DNA of 64,000 nt from Acidisoma silvae (GTDB lineage: Bacteria; Pseudomonadota; Alphaproteobacteria; Acetobacterales; Acetobacteraceae). This document shows, in pieces, positions 9,163 through 17,458 of this stretch (its first letter is position 1; each line of letters starts with the position of its first letter). The position numbers and the translations under genes were made by a program. Location: positions 62,001-126,000 of the forward strand of contig NZ_JAESVB010000010.1 of the NCBI RefSeq assembly GCF_020618775.1, given 5' to 3'. Under the pieces are notes generated by a model. That model did no database searches, was not told the origin of the DNA, and saw nothing but the letters and a program-made list of their open reading frames with translations.

Positions 9163-10437
9163 ATGCGTAAATTACTTTTAGCTGGGGTCGCCGTGCTTGC
9201 GGGCGTGGGCGGCATTGGCATGACTTCCGCCAAGGCGCAGACGGCGACAACGCTTTCGCCCGGCTCCGTCACGGTGCGACTGAACGGGCGCGTGAACTGG
9301 TATGCGGGCATTGAGTCTTCCTCAATCGACAGCAACAGCTCCACTGGACAGAAGACCAGCACCGATAATTTCCTCGGCTATATGCGCCTCTACCCAGGTT
9401 TCGACGGCGTCGCCGCCAATGGTCTGCATTACGGTGCCGCGGCCGAAATCCGTATGAATGGCGGACAGGGCGCCAGCAGCGAGACACTGTATGTCTTCCA
9501 GGCCTACGGCTACCTTGGGCTGCCGCAACTCGGTCAGGTCAGCTTCGGTCAGGAAAACGGCCCCTCAGTGCTTTTTGAGACGGGCACCTTCGAAGGCTTC
9601 AATGACGGCGGCTGGAACGGCGACATTGAAGGCATGATCCCCGGTGCCGCCATCGCGGTCTATCCTTTCCCGGACAGCGGCAGCGCCTATGATCAGGCAT
9701 CGAACAAGATCGTCTACCTGTCTCCGACCTTCTCTGGTTTGCAACTGGCCGTTGCGTTTACACCGAACCAGAATGCCGCCAATTATGCGCCGGCGATCAC
9801 CTCCTCCGCGACGCCGATCCTGGGCGGGCAGCCACGCAATATGATTGACGTCGGTGGTCAGTTTACCCAGAAGTTTGGCGGCGTCGGCGTCCAGATTGGC
9901 GTGGATTACACAAATGCAGGCCAGGTCGCGAATACGGGTGATCCCGATGGCGTCACCGGCTACAAGCAGATGAGCATCCTGTCGGGCGGTGCCACCGTCA
10001 GCTTTGATGGCTTTACGGTCGGCGGCAACTCCTCCTACGGTGCTTTCAACATGGCCGACGGCGATACCTTCCAGCTTGAACCCGATGGCGGCACGGCCGC
10101 GATCGGCTGGCTGGCCGGCGCCATGTATACCAATGGGCCGCTGGTTGTCGGTGCCAGCTTCTTCCGCTTCAACCAGACCGGTGACCTGCCGGGCGGCATC
10201 GACGCCGGTTCCGGCGCCACCATCACCTCGGCTGGTCTCACCACCGGTCAGCAGCAGAATACCGGTGTCGCCGCCGGTCTGACCTACACCCTGGTGCCGG
10301 GCGTCAATCTCTTTGCGGATTACCTGTATGGTGTTCGCCAGCAGGGTGGATACAACTTCGAGACCGGCAATGCCGGTACTCAGAACAACCAGATCCAGTC
10401 CCAGCTTTTCGGTGTGGGCACGCAGATCCAGTGGTAA
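9163..10437 (+). CDS. Outer-membrane porin
   Basis: A 424-residue precursor. MRKLLLAGVAVLAGVGGIGM followed by TSAKAQ is a clear signal peptide (cleavage near AKA-QT). The mature part is a Gram-negative-porin-type beta barrel: alternating polar and aromatic strands, LNGRVNWYAGIE at the start, and a C-terminal strand ending GVGTQIQW, the usual terminal aromatic for BAM recognition. The start is set by GAGGAG at 9151-9156, six bases before the ATG; an earlier GTG at 9034 would put the signal peptide inside the protein and is rejected. It is monocistronic, with a strong terminator directly after. Likely a general diffusion porin in the outer membrane. Confidence 0.9.
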   Translation: MRKLLLAGVAVLAGVGGIGMTSAKAQTATTLSPGSVTVRLNGRVNWYAGIESSSIDSNSSTGQKTSTDNFLGYMRLYPGFDGVAANGLHYGAAAEIRMNGGQGASSETLYVFQAYGYLGLPQLGQVSFGQENGPSVLFETGTFEGFNDGGWNGDIEGMIPGAAIAVYPFPDSGSAYDQASNKIVYLSPTFSGLQLAVAFTPNQNAANYAPAITSSATPILGGQPRNMIDVGGQFTQKFGGVGVQIGVDYTNAGQVANTGDPDGVTGYKQMSILSGGATVSFDGFTVGGNSSYGAFNMADGDTFQLEPDGGTAAIGWLAGAMYTNGPLVVGASFFRFNQTGDLPGGIDAGSGATITSAGLTTGQQQNTGVAAGLTYTLVPGVNLFADYLYGVRQQGGYNFETGNAGTQNNQIQSQLFGVGTQIQW

Positions 10438-10473
10438 ACTGACCAGCCTAATAGTTTTAGGTTAGTCCAAAAG

Positions 10474-10514
10474 ATGGGGCCGCGATCCAGCTGGATCGCG
10501 GCCCCATTTTGTTT
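10474..10514 (+). terminator. Intrinsic terminator of the porin gene
   Basis: A perfect inverted repeat, ATGGGGCCGCGATCCAG (10474-10490) and its complement (10491-10507), forms a very stable stem, followed by TTTGTTTT. It lies 37 bases after the porin stop codon. Confidence 0.9.
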
Positions 10515-10848
10515 TCTGCCACGCGCTGGAGACCGGTGGCCGAAGCTGCCCGACTTTCATCGTTTAGCCGGTCGGATGCACTATCCTGTCATGAAGTCGC
10601 CAACTGTGCTTTGTCAATTTGTTCATATTTTGTTCGCATTGTCTGGGCCAGAGTCCCAACGCGCGACATGTCGCATAAGTGCCCGATTTTGAAACGATTT
10701 TCGGCATTTGTGATTTTTCCGTATCGGTAATCTGGCGGAAATCCTTGCTCTTACGGCGCGCGCGCGGAATGCCTTCTAACTGTCATTATTCAAGGCGTTA
10801 TGGGTCATCTAGAGGAGGCCAACTGCTATAATCGGTATGGAGCGGCCC
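10515..10848 (+). promoter_or_regulatory. Leader/promoter region of the Hint repeat protein
   Basis: This gene-free stretch precedes the large repeat protein. A TATAAT at 10827-10832 lies 17 bases before the preferred ATG, but no good -35 box is visible. AGAGGAGG at 10811-10818 looks like a ribosome binding site but is too far (18 bases) from ATG 10837. Near 10617-10640 there is a TTTGTTC direct repeat. Confidence 0.35.
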
Positions 10849-13800
10849 ATGTCTTCGACGACCACGGAATATACGACCTTGACATCCTTCCTCGCGGGAG
10901 ACCTCGTCATCAGTGTCGTTGGAGATGTCAATAACAGCGGCACTTATACCGACAATCAGGCGACGCCGATTGCCCTGGAAGAATTGTCGCTCGATGGCGT
11001 GACATCCGCCACCATCGTCGGCGAGATGGTTCTGCCGCAGACCACGACGGTCGTGAACGGGACGACCGAATATGCCATCTCCGGCGAATACGGTTCCTCG
11101 TCCGAAGGCTATCTGCAACTTTCCGAGGACGGCCAGTCCCTGACCATTGGGGGTTATGGTGTCAACGCCGCGACCTACAATACTGGCGGCGCGACGGTCT
11201 ACGGCGATGCCGCTTTGGCACAGACCACCAGCCTGCTTGACAGCTCCTACACGCCAGTCGCACGCGTCATCGCCGATATCAGCTACGACGGCACCGTCGA
11301 TACCAGCACGGCCGTCTATGATGTCTTCAATACGAACAATATCCGCAGCGTCACGACCGTCGACGGCACCAGCTTCTATATCGGTGGCCAGGGTGTGAAG
11401 GGTGACGACACCCAGGGCGTCTTCTATGTCCAGGATGGTGCCAGCACGGCAACCGCGATCAGCACCTCGACCGATGTGCGCGACGTCCAGATCGTCGACG
11501 GCGTTCTGTATGTTTCCATCAACAGCACCCAGGGCGGAACCGACGGCACGTCGGAAATCGCGAATTATGGCAGCCTGCTGCCGGCTTCCGACACCGTGGC
11601 GGAAGTTCTGCCCGATATCGCTGGCACGGTAACGCTGACAGCGGCTGATGCGAATGGCGTCAATGACGCCGACATCGGCACGGTCGTCAATCTCAGCCCC
11701 GAAAGCTATTTCTTCGCTGATGCCGATACGCTGTATGTCGCTGATAGCGGCAACCCCAAGGCCGGCGGCCTGGGTGATGGCGGGCTTCAGAAATGGTCCT
11801 TCGTCGATGGCAGCTGGGTGTTGGACTACACTCTGTCCGACGGCCTTAATCTTGTCGCCGATACCGCGACTTCCGGCACCACGGGCCTGATCGGCCTGAC
11901 CGGTACCGTCGTGGGTGGTGAAGTTTATCTTTACGCCACGAATTCCACTCTCGGCGACCTGGACCAGACCTATCTCTATGGCATCGAGGACACGTTGAGC
12001 GCCACGACGGCGCCGACGGATGAAAGCTTCGTCGCGTTGGTGACGGCAGCGGCGGACACCAATATCCGTGGCGTGTCCTTTGCGCCGAGCGCCGCCACCA
12101 CGTCGGTCACCTCGGCGACGGTCACGAGTGGCGTCGTGTCCAGCGGCGGTACGGTGACCAGCGGCAGCACGCTCATCGTCTCCGCAGGTGGCACAGCGCT
12201 TGATACGGTCCTTCTCTCCGGCGGAACGCTGACCGTTTTGGCGGGCGGCACCGATAGCGGCACGACGATCGCCCAGGGCGCCACCGAGACCATGCTTGGC
12301 TCTGCATCCGGCGACTATGTCGAGGGCACCCAATTCCTCAATATCTCGACAGCGGTGATCAGCGACGAAACCGTCTATAATGGCGGCACCATCGACATCG
12401 ATATCAAGGGTATCGTCGCGACCGATATCACGCTCAACAATGGCGGCGTTCTTGAGATCAACGGCAATGCGGTCGCCAGCAATACGGTGATCGACGGTGG
12501 CGGCACCGTCATCCTCGAATCGGCCAAGGCTCATATTTCCGGCCTCACCTTCATCGGCTCTGGCACGCTGGAAGAGACGACGGTCATCAGCGCAGGCTAT
12601 GGCGCGCTGGGCGTCATTTCCGGTTTCGGTGCGGGCGATGCGATCGATCTGACGACGATCAGCGGCGCCGTGCTCACCACCTCTTTGGTGAGCGGTAATA
12701 CGGTCGCGACACTGACCTCGGGTTCGGCGGTCGAAACCTTCACCTTCGCTGGCGATGTCACATCCAACCTCGTGGCTGAGGCCGATGCCGGCAGCGGCAC
12801 AAAAATCGTCTACAGCGCGACCGCGCCGGTCGTGACCGAAGTTTCCAGTGGTGTCACCAGCACAGGCCTTTCGGTCGCCAGCGGTGGTTCGGTCCTGGTC
12901 GATGCCGGTGGCACGATCATCAGCACAACAGTGCTGGCGGGCGGCACTGCGACGATCAACGGCACCGACAGCGGCACGGTCATCTCTTCCGGTGGAACTG
13001 TAACGGTCAGCGCGACCGGCACTGAGACCAGCGCGGTCATCTCCGCTGGCGGTTATGAAATCCTGTCCGGCAAAGCGACCGGCGATCAGGTTTACGGCAC
13101 GCAGCTGGTCAGCGCGGGATCGGCGGTCACTACCGGTGAAACGGTCTATAATGGCGGCGCAATCGATCTGTTCCTGAAAGGCGGTATCGTCAGCAACACC
13201 GTCATTTCCAGTGGTGGCGAACTCAATATCAGCGGCAACGCGTCCGCCACGGGCACGACTGTCCTCATGGGCGGCGGCGTCATCGATCTGGAATCGCCGA
13301 AGGCGAATGTTCTCGGCTCTCTCGTCTTCTCGGGTGCGGCAACGCTTGAAGAAACCAACACCGTCAGCGCCGGTTACGGCGTCAGCGCCGTCATCACCGG
13401 CTTCACCTCCGGTGACGTGATCGACCTGACGACTTTCGGTGCGGGCGCCACGATGACCTCCTCCGTGGTCAGCGGAAATCTGGTGGAGACGGTTGCCGCC
13501 GGCGGTGTCAGCGAGTCTTTCACTTTCTCCGGTACCGGCCTGGCCACGCCCTTGACCCTACAGAGCGATGGCAACGGCGGCGAAGAGATCGTCTACGGTT
13601 CCGGCACAGTCGTCAGCTCGGGCTCCAGCACTGGCTCGGGAAGCACGTCTGCCACCAATGTCGTGTCGAGCGGAGCCACGAGTTCCGGCCTCACCGTCAG
13701 CAACGGCGGCACGTTGACGGTTAATGCCGGCGGCACCATCGTCAGCGCCACCATCCAGTCCGGTGGCTCCGTTGTCGTAAACGGCACCGATAGCGGCACG

Positions 13801-14973
13801 GTCATATCGGCCGGCGGCAACGAGCTTCTGGTTGGCTCGGCCAATGGCGATCAGATCTATGGCACGCAGACGGTCAGCGGCACTGCACCGGTCGCTACTG
13901 GCGAAACGGTCTTTGCCGGCGGCGTGATTGACGTCACGCTGAAAGGCGCGGTCCTCAGCAATACCGTTCTTTCCGGCGGCACGCTGGAAATCAACGGTAA
14001 TGCCGCAGCCACAGGCACAACCGTCATCACCGACGGCGGTGTGATCGATCTGCAATCGCCCAAGGCCAATATGTCCGGCAGCCTCGTCTTCTCCGGCTCG
14101 GGCACGCTGCAAGAAACAGCCGTCACCAGCGCCACCTTTGGGCTGACCAATGCCGTCATCTCGGGCTTCGGAACGGGTGACAGTATCGATCTGACGCAAT
14201 TCGGCTCTGGGTCGACCGCAAGCTTCGCGGTCGTCAGCGGCAATGTGGTGGCGACGGTGACCAGCGGCACCGGCAGCGAGACCTTCACCTTCGCAGGCAC
14301 GGATCTGGCATCGTCTCTGTCGCTGGTGAGCGACGGCGGCACGGGCGAGGAAATCGTCTTCACCGCGCCTTGCTTCGCCGCCGGCACCGAAATCCTGACG
14401 GATCGTGGCGCCGTTACGGTTCAGGCCCTGGCTGTCGGCGATCGGGTGGTGACGGTATCGGGTGGCCTGCAGCCGATCACCTGGATCGGCCATCGCCAGG
14501 TGACGATCAGCCGCCATGCTGAGCCGGAAAAGGTTCTGCCCGTGCGCATCGCGGCTGACGCTTTCGGTGCGAGCATTCCGGCGCGCGATCTCTATCTCTC
14601 GCCAGACCATGCAGTCTTCGCGGAAGGCGTTCTGATCCCGGTCAAGCACCTCATCAACGGCACGACTATTCGCCAGATCGACGTTGCGGCCGTGACCTAC
14701 TTCCATATCGAGCTGCCGGCGCACGATGTTATTCTCGCGGAAGGCCTGCCGGCTGAGAGCTATCTCGACACCGGCGATCGCAACGCTTTTGCGAATGGTG
14801 ACGGTCCGGTCGCCCTGCATCCGAGCTGGGCGAGTGAAGCGCGCGACGTCACGCTGATCTTCGATGTCCTTGGCGCCGCTCCGCTGCGGGTTACGGGCAT
14901 CGAGGTTGACAGCGTGAAAGCGCAGCTCACGCGTCAGGCTAAACTGGCTATCCGCGCTACTGCGGCGGCCTAA
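10849..14973 (+). CDS. AIDA-like repeat protein with C-terminal Hint domain
   Basis: A 1374-residue, Gly/Ser/Thr-rich protein. Residues 1 to about 420 form a beta-rich, possibly propeller-like region (DLVISVVGDVNNSGTY, LYVADSGNPKAGGLGDGG). Residues of about 420-1170 are three long AIDA-like modules. A Hint_2-type domain starts at Cys1175 (CFAAGTEILTDRG, LYLSPDHAVF, VKHLINGTTI) and runs to about residue 1320. The preferred start is ATG 10849 with GGAG six bases upstream; ATG 10837 is the alternative. There is no N-terminal signal peptide and no C-terminal autotransporter barrel, so export may be through a type I system or another route. Such proteins are typical of Acetobacteraceae. A cell-surface or biofilm role is inferred. 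Confidence 0.85.
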   Translation: MSSTTTEYTTLTSFLAGDLVISVVGDVNNSGTYTDNQATPIALEELSLDGVTSATIVGEMVLPQTTTVVNGTTEYAISGEYGSSSEGYLQLSEDGQSLTIGGYGVNAATYNTGGATVYGDAALAQTTSLLDSSYTPVARVIADISYDGTVDTSTAVYDVFNTNNIRSVTTVDGTSFYIGGQGVKGDDTQGVFYVQDGASTATAISTSTDVRDVQIVDGVLYVSINSTQGGTDGTSEIANYGSLLPASDTVAEVLPDIAGTVTLTAADANGVNDADIGTVVNLSPESYFFADADTLYVADSGNPKAGGLGDGGLQKWSFVDGSWVLDYTLSDGLNLVADTATSGTTGLIGLTGTVVGGEVYLYATNSTLGDLDQTYLYGIEDTLSATTAPTDESFVALVTAAADTNIRGVSFAPSAATTSVTSATVTSGVVSSGGTVTSGSTLIVSAGGTALDTVLLSGGTLTVLAGGTDSGTTIAQGATETMLGSASGDYVEGTQFLNISTAVISDETVYNGGTIDIDIKGIVATDITLNNGGVLEINGNAVASNTVIDGGGTVILESAKAHISGLTFIGSGTLEETTVISAGYGALGVISGFGAGDAIDLTTISGAVLTTSLVSGNTVATLTSGSAVETFTFAGDVTSNLVAEADAGSGTKIVYSATAPVVTEVSSGVTSTGLSVASGGSVLVDAGGTIISTTVLAGGTATINGTDSGTVISSGGTVTVSATGTETSAVISAGGYEILSGKATGDQVYGTQLVSAGSAVTTGETVYNGGAIDLFLKGGIVSNTVISSGGELNISGNASATGTTVLMGGGVIDLESPKANVLGSLVFSGAATLEETNTVSAGYGVSAVITGFTSGDVIDLTTFGAGATMTSSVVSGNLVETVAAGGVSESFTFSGTGLATPLTLQSDGNGGEEIVYGSGTVVSSGSSTGSGSTSATNVVSSGATSSGLTVSNGGTLTVNAGGTIVSATIQSGGSVVVNGTDSGTVISAGGNELLVGSANGDQIYGTQTVSGTAPVATGETVFAGGVIDVTLKGAVLSNTVLSGGTLEINGNAAATGTTVITDGGVIDLQSPKANMSGSLVFSGSGTLQETAVTSATFGLTNAVISGFGTGDSIDLTQFGSGSTASFAVVSGNVVATVTSGTGSETFTFAGTDLASSLSLVSDGGTGEEIVFTAPCFAAGTEILTDRGAVTVQALAVGDRVVTVSGGLQPITWIGHRQVTISRHAEPEKVLPVRIAADAFGASIPARDLYLSPDHAVFAEGVLIPVKHLINGTTIRQIDVAAVTYFHIELPAHDVILAEGLPAESYLDTGDRNAFANGDGPVALHPSWASEARDVTLIFDVLGAAPLRVTGIEVDSVKAQLTRQAKLAIRATAAA
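12109..14364 (+). repeat. Three tandem AIDA-like modules inside the Hint protein
   Basis: Module 1 is about 12109-12820, module 2 about 12829-13600 and module 3 about 13651-14364. Each contains, in the same order, an SGG-T-V-AGG ladder, an ETVYNGG/ETVFAGG turn, a K-G--NT-----GG-LEINGNA block, a GVIDL-SPKA block, an SGTLEET block, and an ISGFGxGDxIDLT segment ending in SETFTFAG. Module 2 carries an extra ladder rung. The repeats are diverged at DNA level and so are old or under selection. Confidence 0.8.
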
Positions 14974-14986
14974 AAAGGTCGCTTCG

Positions 14987-15022
14987 CTCTGGTGCTCATC
15001 GCTTTTGCGATGGACACCAGAG
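14987..15022 (+). terminator. Hairpin after the Hint repeat protein
   Basis: CTCTGGTG-ctc-ATCGC-tttt-GCGAT-gga-CACCAGAG forms a stem of 8 plus 5 pairs with a symmetric internal loop, 13 bases after the stop codon. The following sequence is only weakly T-rich, so termination is probable but not certain. It may also serve the convergent TetR gene. Confidence 0.6.
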
Positions 15023-15056
15023 CATTTATGTCCCTGGTCATTGCCAAGCAGCGTCG

Positions 15057-15647
15057 CTACGCGGCGGCCAGGGCTTTGATCTGTGCGGCCGCGCTTTCCA
15101 TAATTTCCGTGGACAAAGCAGGATCACTGACGGCGCGCGCTAAACTGATAGCGCCGATCAGTGCGCTGTAGATGGTGATGGCACGGGCACGCAACGCCAT
15201 ATCATCACCCGCCATGTCAGCGGCCTGAAGCCGTTCGACCAGCAGGTCGAAGCTTTTCGTCAAACCCTCCGTAAAGCTCGCGCGGGTCTGTACCCCACTG
15301 CGCGCGATCTCAGCCGCCAGTGCCGCCGCCAGGCAACCGCCGGCAGGCGCATCGCGATGGGCGGGGCTCAGATAGCGTTCGATCAACTCGCCGATCTGCG
15401 GCTTGTCCGCTTCCGATGCTGCATTGGCGATGCGCTTCTGCCAATTGCCCTGGCCGACGGTCACGGCCTCGGCCACCAGATCCTCCCGCGTCGCAAAATG
15501 CTTGTAGAAGCCGCCGACGGTCAGACCGGCTTCCTTCATCAGATCGGCGACGCTGACGCCATCCAGTCCATTCGCCCGTAGACGTTCCGACGCGATCTGG
15601 ACGATGCGGTCATGCGTCTCGGCCTTGGCAGCCTGGGAACGTCCCAT
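15057..15647 (-). CDS. TetR-family transcriptional repressor
   Basis: A 196-residue TetR regulator. The N-terminal helix-turn-helix is clear (VSVADLMKEAGLTVGGFYKHF, about residues 31-51), and the C-terminal ligand domain resembles the TetR_C subgroup of NemR/AcrR-like repressors. ATG 15647 (MGRSQAAKAETHDRI) was chosen; a frame extension upstream reads through the operator region and is not protein-like. It is divergent from an SDR gene at 15741, with two near-identical palindromes between them, so it most likely represses itself and the SDR. The inducer is unknown, probably an electrophile or a small carbonyl by family precedent. Confidence 0.9.
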   Translation of the reverse strand: MGRSQAAKAETHDRIVQIASERLRANGLDGVSVADLMKEAGLTVGGFYKHFATREDLVAEAVTVGQGNWQKRIANAASEADKPQIGELIERYLSPAHRDAPAGGCLAAALAAEIARSGVQTRASFTEGLTKSFDLLVERLQAADMAGDDMALRARAITIYSALIGAISLARAVSDPALSTEIMESAAAQIKALAAA

Positions 15648-15665
15648 GGGAAGATCCTTGACAAA

Positions 15666-15711
15666 GAAGATTATGAATATAATCTTCAAGAATAGATTAC
15701 GAACATAATCT
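15666..15711. promoter_or_regulatory. Tandem TetR operator candidates
   Basis: Site 1 is a perfect 9-base inverted repeat, GAAGATTAT (15666-15674) and ATAATCTTC (15679-15687), separated by gaat. Site 2 (15694-15711) is AGATTAC-gaac-ATAATCT with one mismatch. The centres are 26 bases apart. They sit between the divergent TetR and SDR genes, overlapping the expected promoters. Confidence 0.75.
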
Positions 15712-15740
15712 TTATATGACCCAAGACAAGGAATTATGCC

Positions 15741-16514
15741 ATGCGTTTAGCCAATAAGACGGCCCTGATTACCGGCGGTAATAGCGGTATTGGTCTTGCC
15801 ACCGCGAAGATGTTTGCCGCCGAAGGCGCCCGCGTCGCGATTACCGGGCGTGATCGCAAGCGGCTGGATGACGCTGTTGTGCTGATTGGCAATGGTGCGA
15901 TCGCCATTCAGGCCGATGTCACCGATATTGAGGCGCTGGAGCAGGGGATAACGGAAGCGGGCAAAACCCTCGGCCGCTTCGATATCGTCTTTGCCAATGC
16001 CGGTATCGGCGGTGCGACGCCTTTGGGTCAGACGACGCTCGCCCAGTTCGACCAGATCATCCGTACTAATCTGACGGCGGTTTTCTTCACGGTGCAAGCC
16101 GCGCTCCCCTATGTTGCTGACAATGGTTCGGTAATCCTGAACGGTTCGGTTCACGCCGTCCTCGGCATGCCGCACAGCGCCGGCTATGCTGCCACCAAGG
16201 CCGGCGTTCGTGCCATGACACGCAATTTCGCGACCGACCTCGCGCCGCGCGGCATTCGCGTGAACCAGGTAACACCGGGCGGCACGCGCACGCCGATCTG
16301 GGACAACCGCGCGCCGACCGCGGATGACTATGCGGCACTGGAAGCGCGGATTTCGCGCGCTATTCCCTTCGGCCGCTTCGGCGAGGCCGATGAACTGGCG
16401 CAGTCAGCGCTGTTTCTGGCCTCTGACGAGTCTCGTTACATCACCGGTTCCGAGATCGTCGTCGATGGCGGTGCCACGGGTGCACCGGCTGGCGCGCCCG
16501 CTTATCGGGGCTGA
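15741..16514 (+). CDS. SDR-family NAD(P)-dependent oxidoreductase
   Basis: A 257-residue classical short-chain dehydrogenase. The cofactor motif TGGNSGIGLA (about residues 11-20), NAG motif (FANAGIGG), and catalytic Ser with Tyr-x-x-x-Lys (GYAATKAG) are all present, and the C-terminal GSEIVVDGGAT is typical. ATG 15741 has AAGGA upstream. It is the only gene downstream of the tandem TetR operators on this strand, so it is probably the regulator's main target. A role in carbonyl or aldehyde detoxification is the usual reading for TetR/SDR pairs; the substrate cannot be read from sequence. Confidence 0.88.
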   Translation: MRLANKTALITGGNSGIGLATAKMFAAEGARVAITGRDRKRLDDAVVLIGNGAIAIQADVTDIEALEQGITEAGKTLGRFDIVFANAGIGGATPLGQTTLAQFDQIIRTNLTAVFFTVQAALPYVADNGSVILNGSVHAVLGMPHSAGYAATKAGVRAMTRNFATDLAPRGIRVNQVTPGGTRTPIWDNRAPTADDYAALEARISRAIPFGRFGEADELAQSALFLASDESRYITGSEIVVDGGATGAPAGAPAYRG

Positions 16515-16516
16515 TT

Positions 16517-17359
16517 TTACCCGAGATCCGACGCGGCGTGGCGTTCCGCGAGCTGTTCCTCCTCCGGTCCCCAGACGCGGTTGACGCGGCGGCCACGGGT
16601 GACGGCCGGTCGGGCCGCGACTTCGGCAACCCAGCGGCCGAGATGTTTGTAGTCCTGCACGGCCAGGAACTCAGCCGCGTTGTACAGCTGGCCCAGCACC
16701 AGCGCGCCGAACCAGGGGAAGATGGCGATATCAGCAATGGTGTATTCGGCGCCGGCGATATAGGGGTGTTCGGCCAATTGCCGGTCCAGCACGTCCAGCA
16801 GCCGCTTCGTCTCCATCGTGAAGCGGTTGATCGGGTATTCGAACTTCTCCGGCGCATAGGCGTAGAAATGCCCGAAACCGCCGCCGACATAGGGGGCCGA
16901 GGCCATCTGCCAGAATAGCCAGTTTAGGGTCTCGGTCCGGCCAGCCGCATCCTTCGGCAGGAAGGCCCTGAATTTCTCAGCGAGATACAGCAGGATGGAG
17001 CCGGATTCGAAAACGCGGGTCGGTGGTTCAGTGCTGCGGTCAAGCAGGGCCGGGATCTTGCTGTTCGGATTGACCGCGACGAAGCCGCTCGAGAATTGGC
17101 TGCCCTCGTTGATACGGATCAGCCAGGCATCGTATTCCGCGCCGGTCAGGCCGAGAGCGAGAAGCTCCTCCAGCATGATCGTCACTTTTTGGCCGTTCGG
17201 TGTCGCCAGCGAATAAAGCTGTAGCGGGTGCTCCCCGACTGGCAACGCCTTCTCATGCGTCGGGCCGGCCACGGGGCGGTTGATATTGGCGAAAGCGCCG
17301 CCTGACGGCGCTTCCATCGTCCAGACTTTGGGTGGGGTATAGGGGGCAGATTCGGTCAT
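16517..17359 (-). CDS. yghU: Glutathione S-transferase family protein, YghU-like
   Basis: A 280-residue protein with the long N-terminal extension of the YghU (disulfide-bond reductase) GST class: YTPPKVWTMEAPSGGAFANI, then the thioredoxin-like domain (QLYSLATPNGQKVTIMLEE, with SKIPALLD as the cis-Pro segment) and an all-helical C-terminal domain (YTIADIAIFPWFG). YghU members act on glutathione disulfides and organic peroxides in the cytoplasm. ATG 17359 was chosen over an upstream start whose extra residues are low-complexity. It lies 99 bases after the ureohydrolase gene on the same strand and convergent with the SDR, so it could be the last gene of that operon or independent. Confidence 0.88.
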   Translation of the reverse strand: MTESAPYTPPKVWTMEAPSGGAFANINRPVAGPTHEKALPVGEHPLQLYSLATPNGQKVTIMLEELLALGLTGAEYDAWLIRINEGSQFSSGFVAVNPNSKIPALLDRSTEPPTRVFESGSILLYLAEKFRAFLPKDAAGRTETLNWLFWQMASAPYVGGGFGHFYAYAPEKFEYPINRFTMETKRLLDVLDRQLAEHPYIAGAEYTIADIAIFPWFGALVLGQLYNAAEFLAVQDYKHLGRWVAEVAARPAVTRGRRVNRVWGPEEEQLAERHAASDLG

Positions 17360-17458
17360 TGCGCTCGACTTTCTTGCCGGTTGGGGCCAACGGCACGGAT
17401 GCCGCCGGCGCACAGTCCCGCCAACTATCCCATCGCTGGGCGGCGAGCGCCAGACCGG

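Noticed and set aside
10798-12534. A 578-codon open frame on the minus strand
   Set aside because: It is the antisense shadow of the repetitive, GC-rich Hint protein gene; low-complexity Arg/Asp/Ala-rich translation, no motif. The same applies to the 420-codon minus frame at 13558-14820.
12109-14364. CRISPR-like repeat array
   Set aside because: The repetition is at protein level (AIDA-like modules) with diverged DNA and no constant short repeat/spacer pattern.
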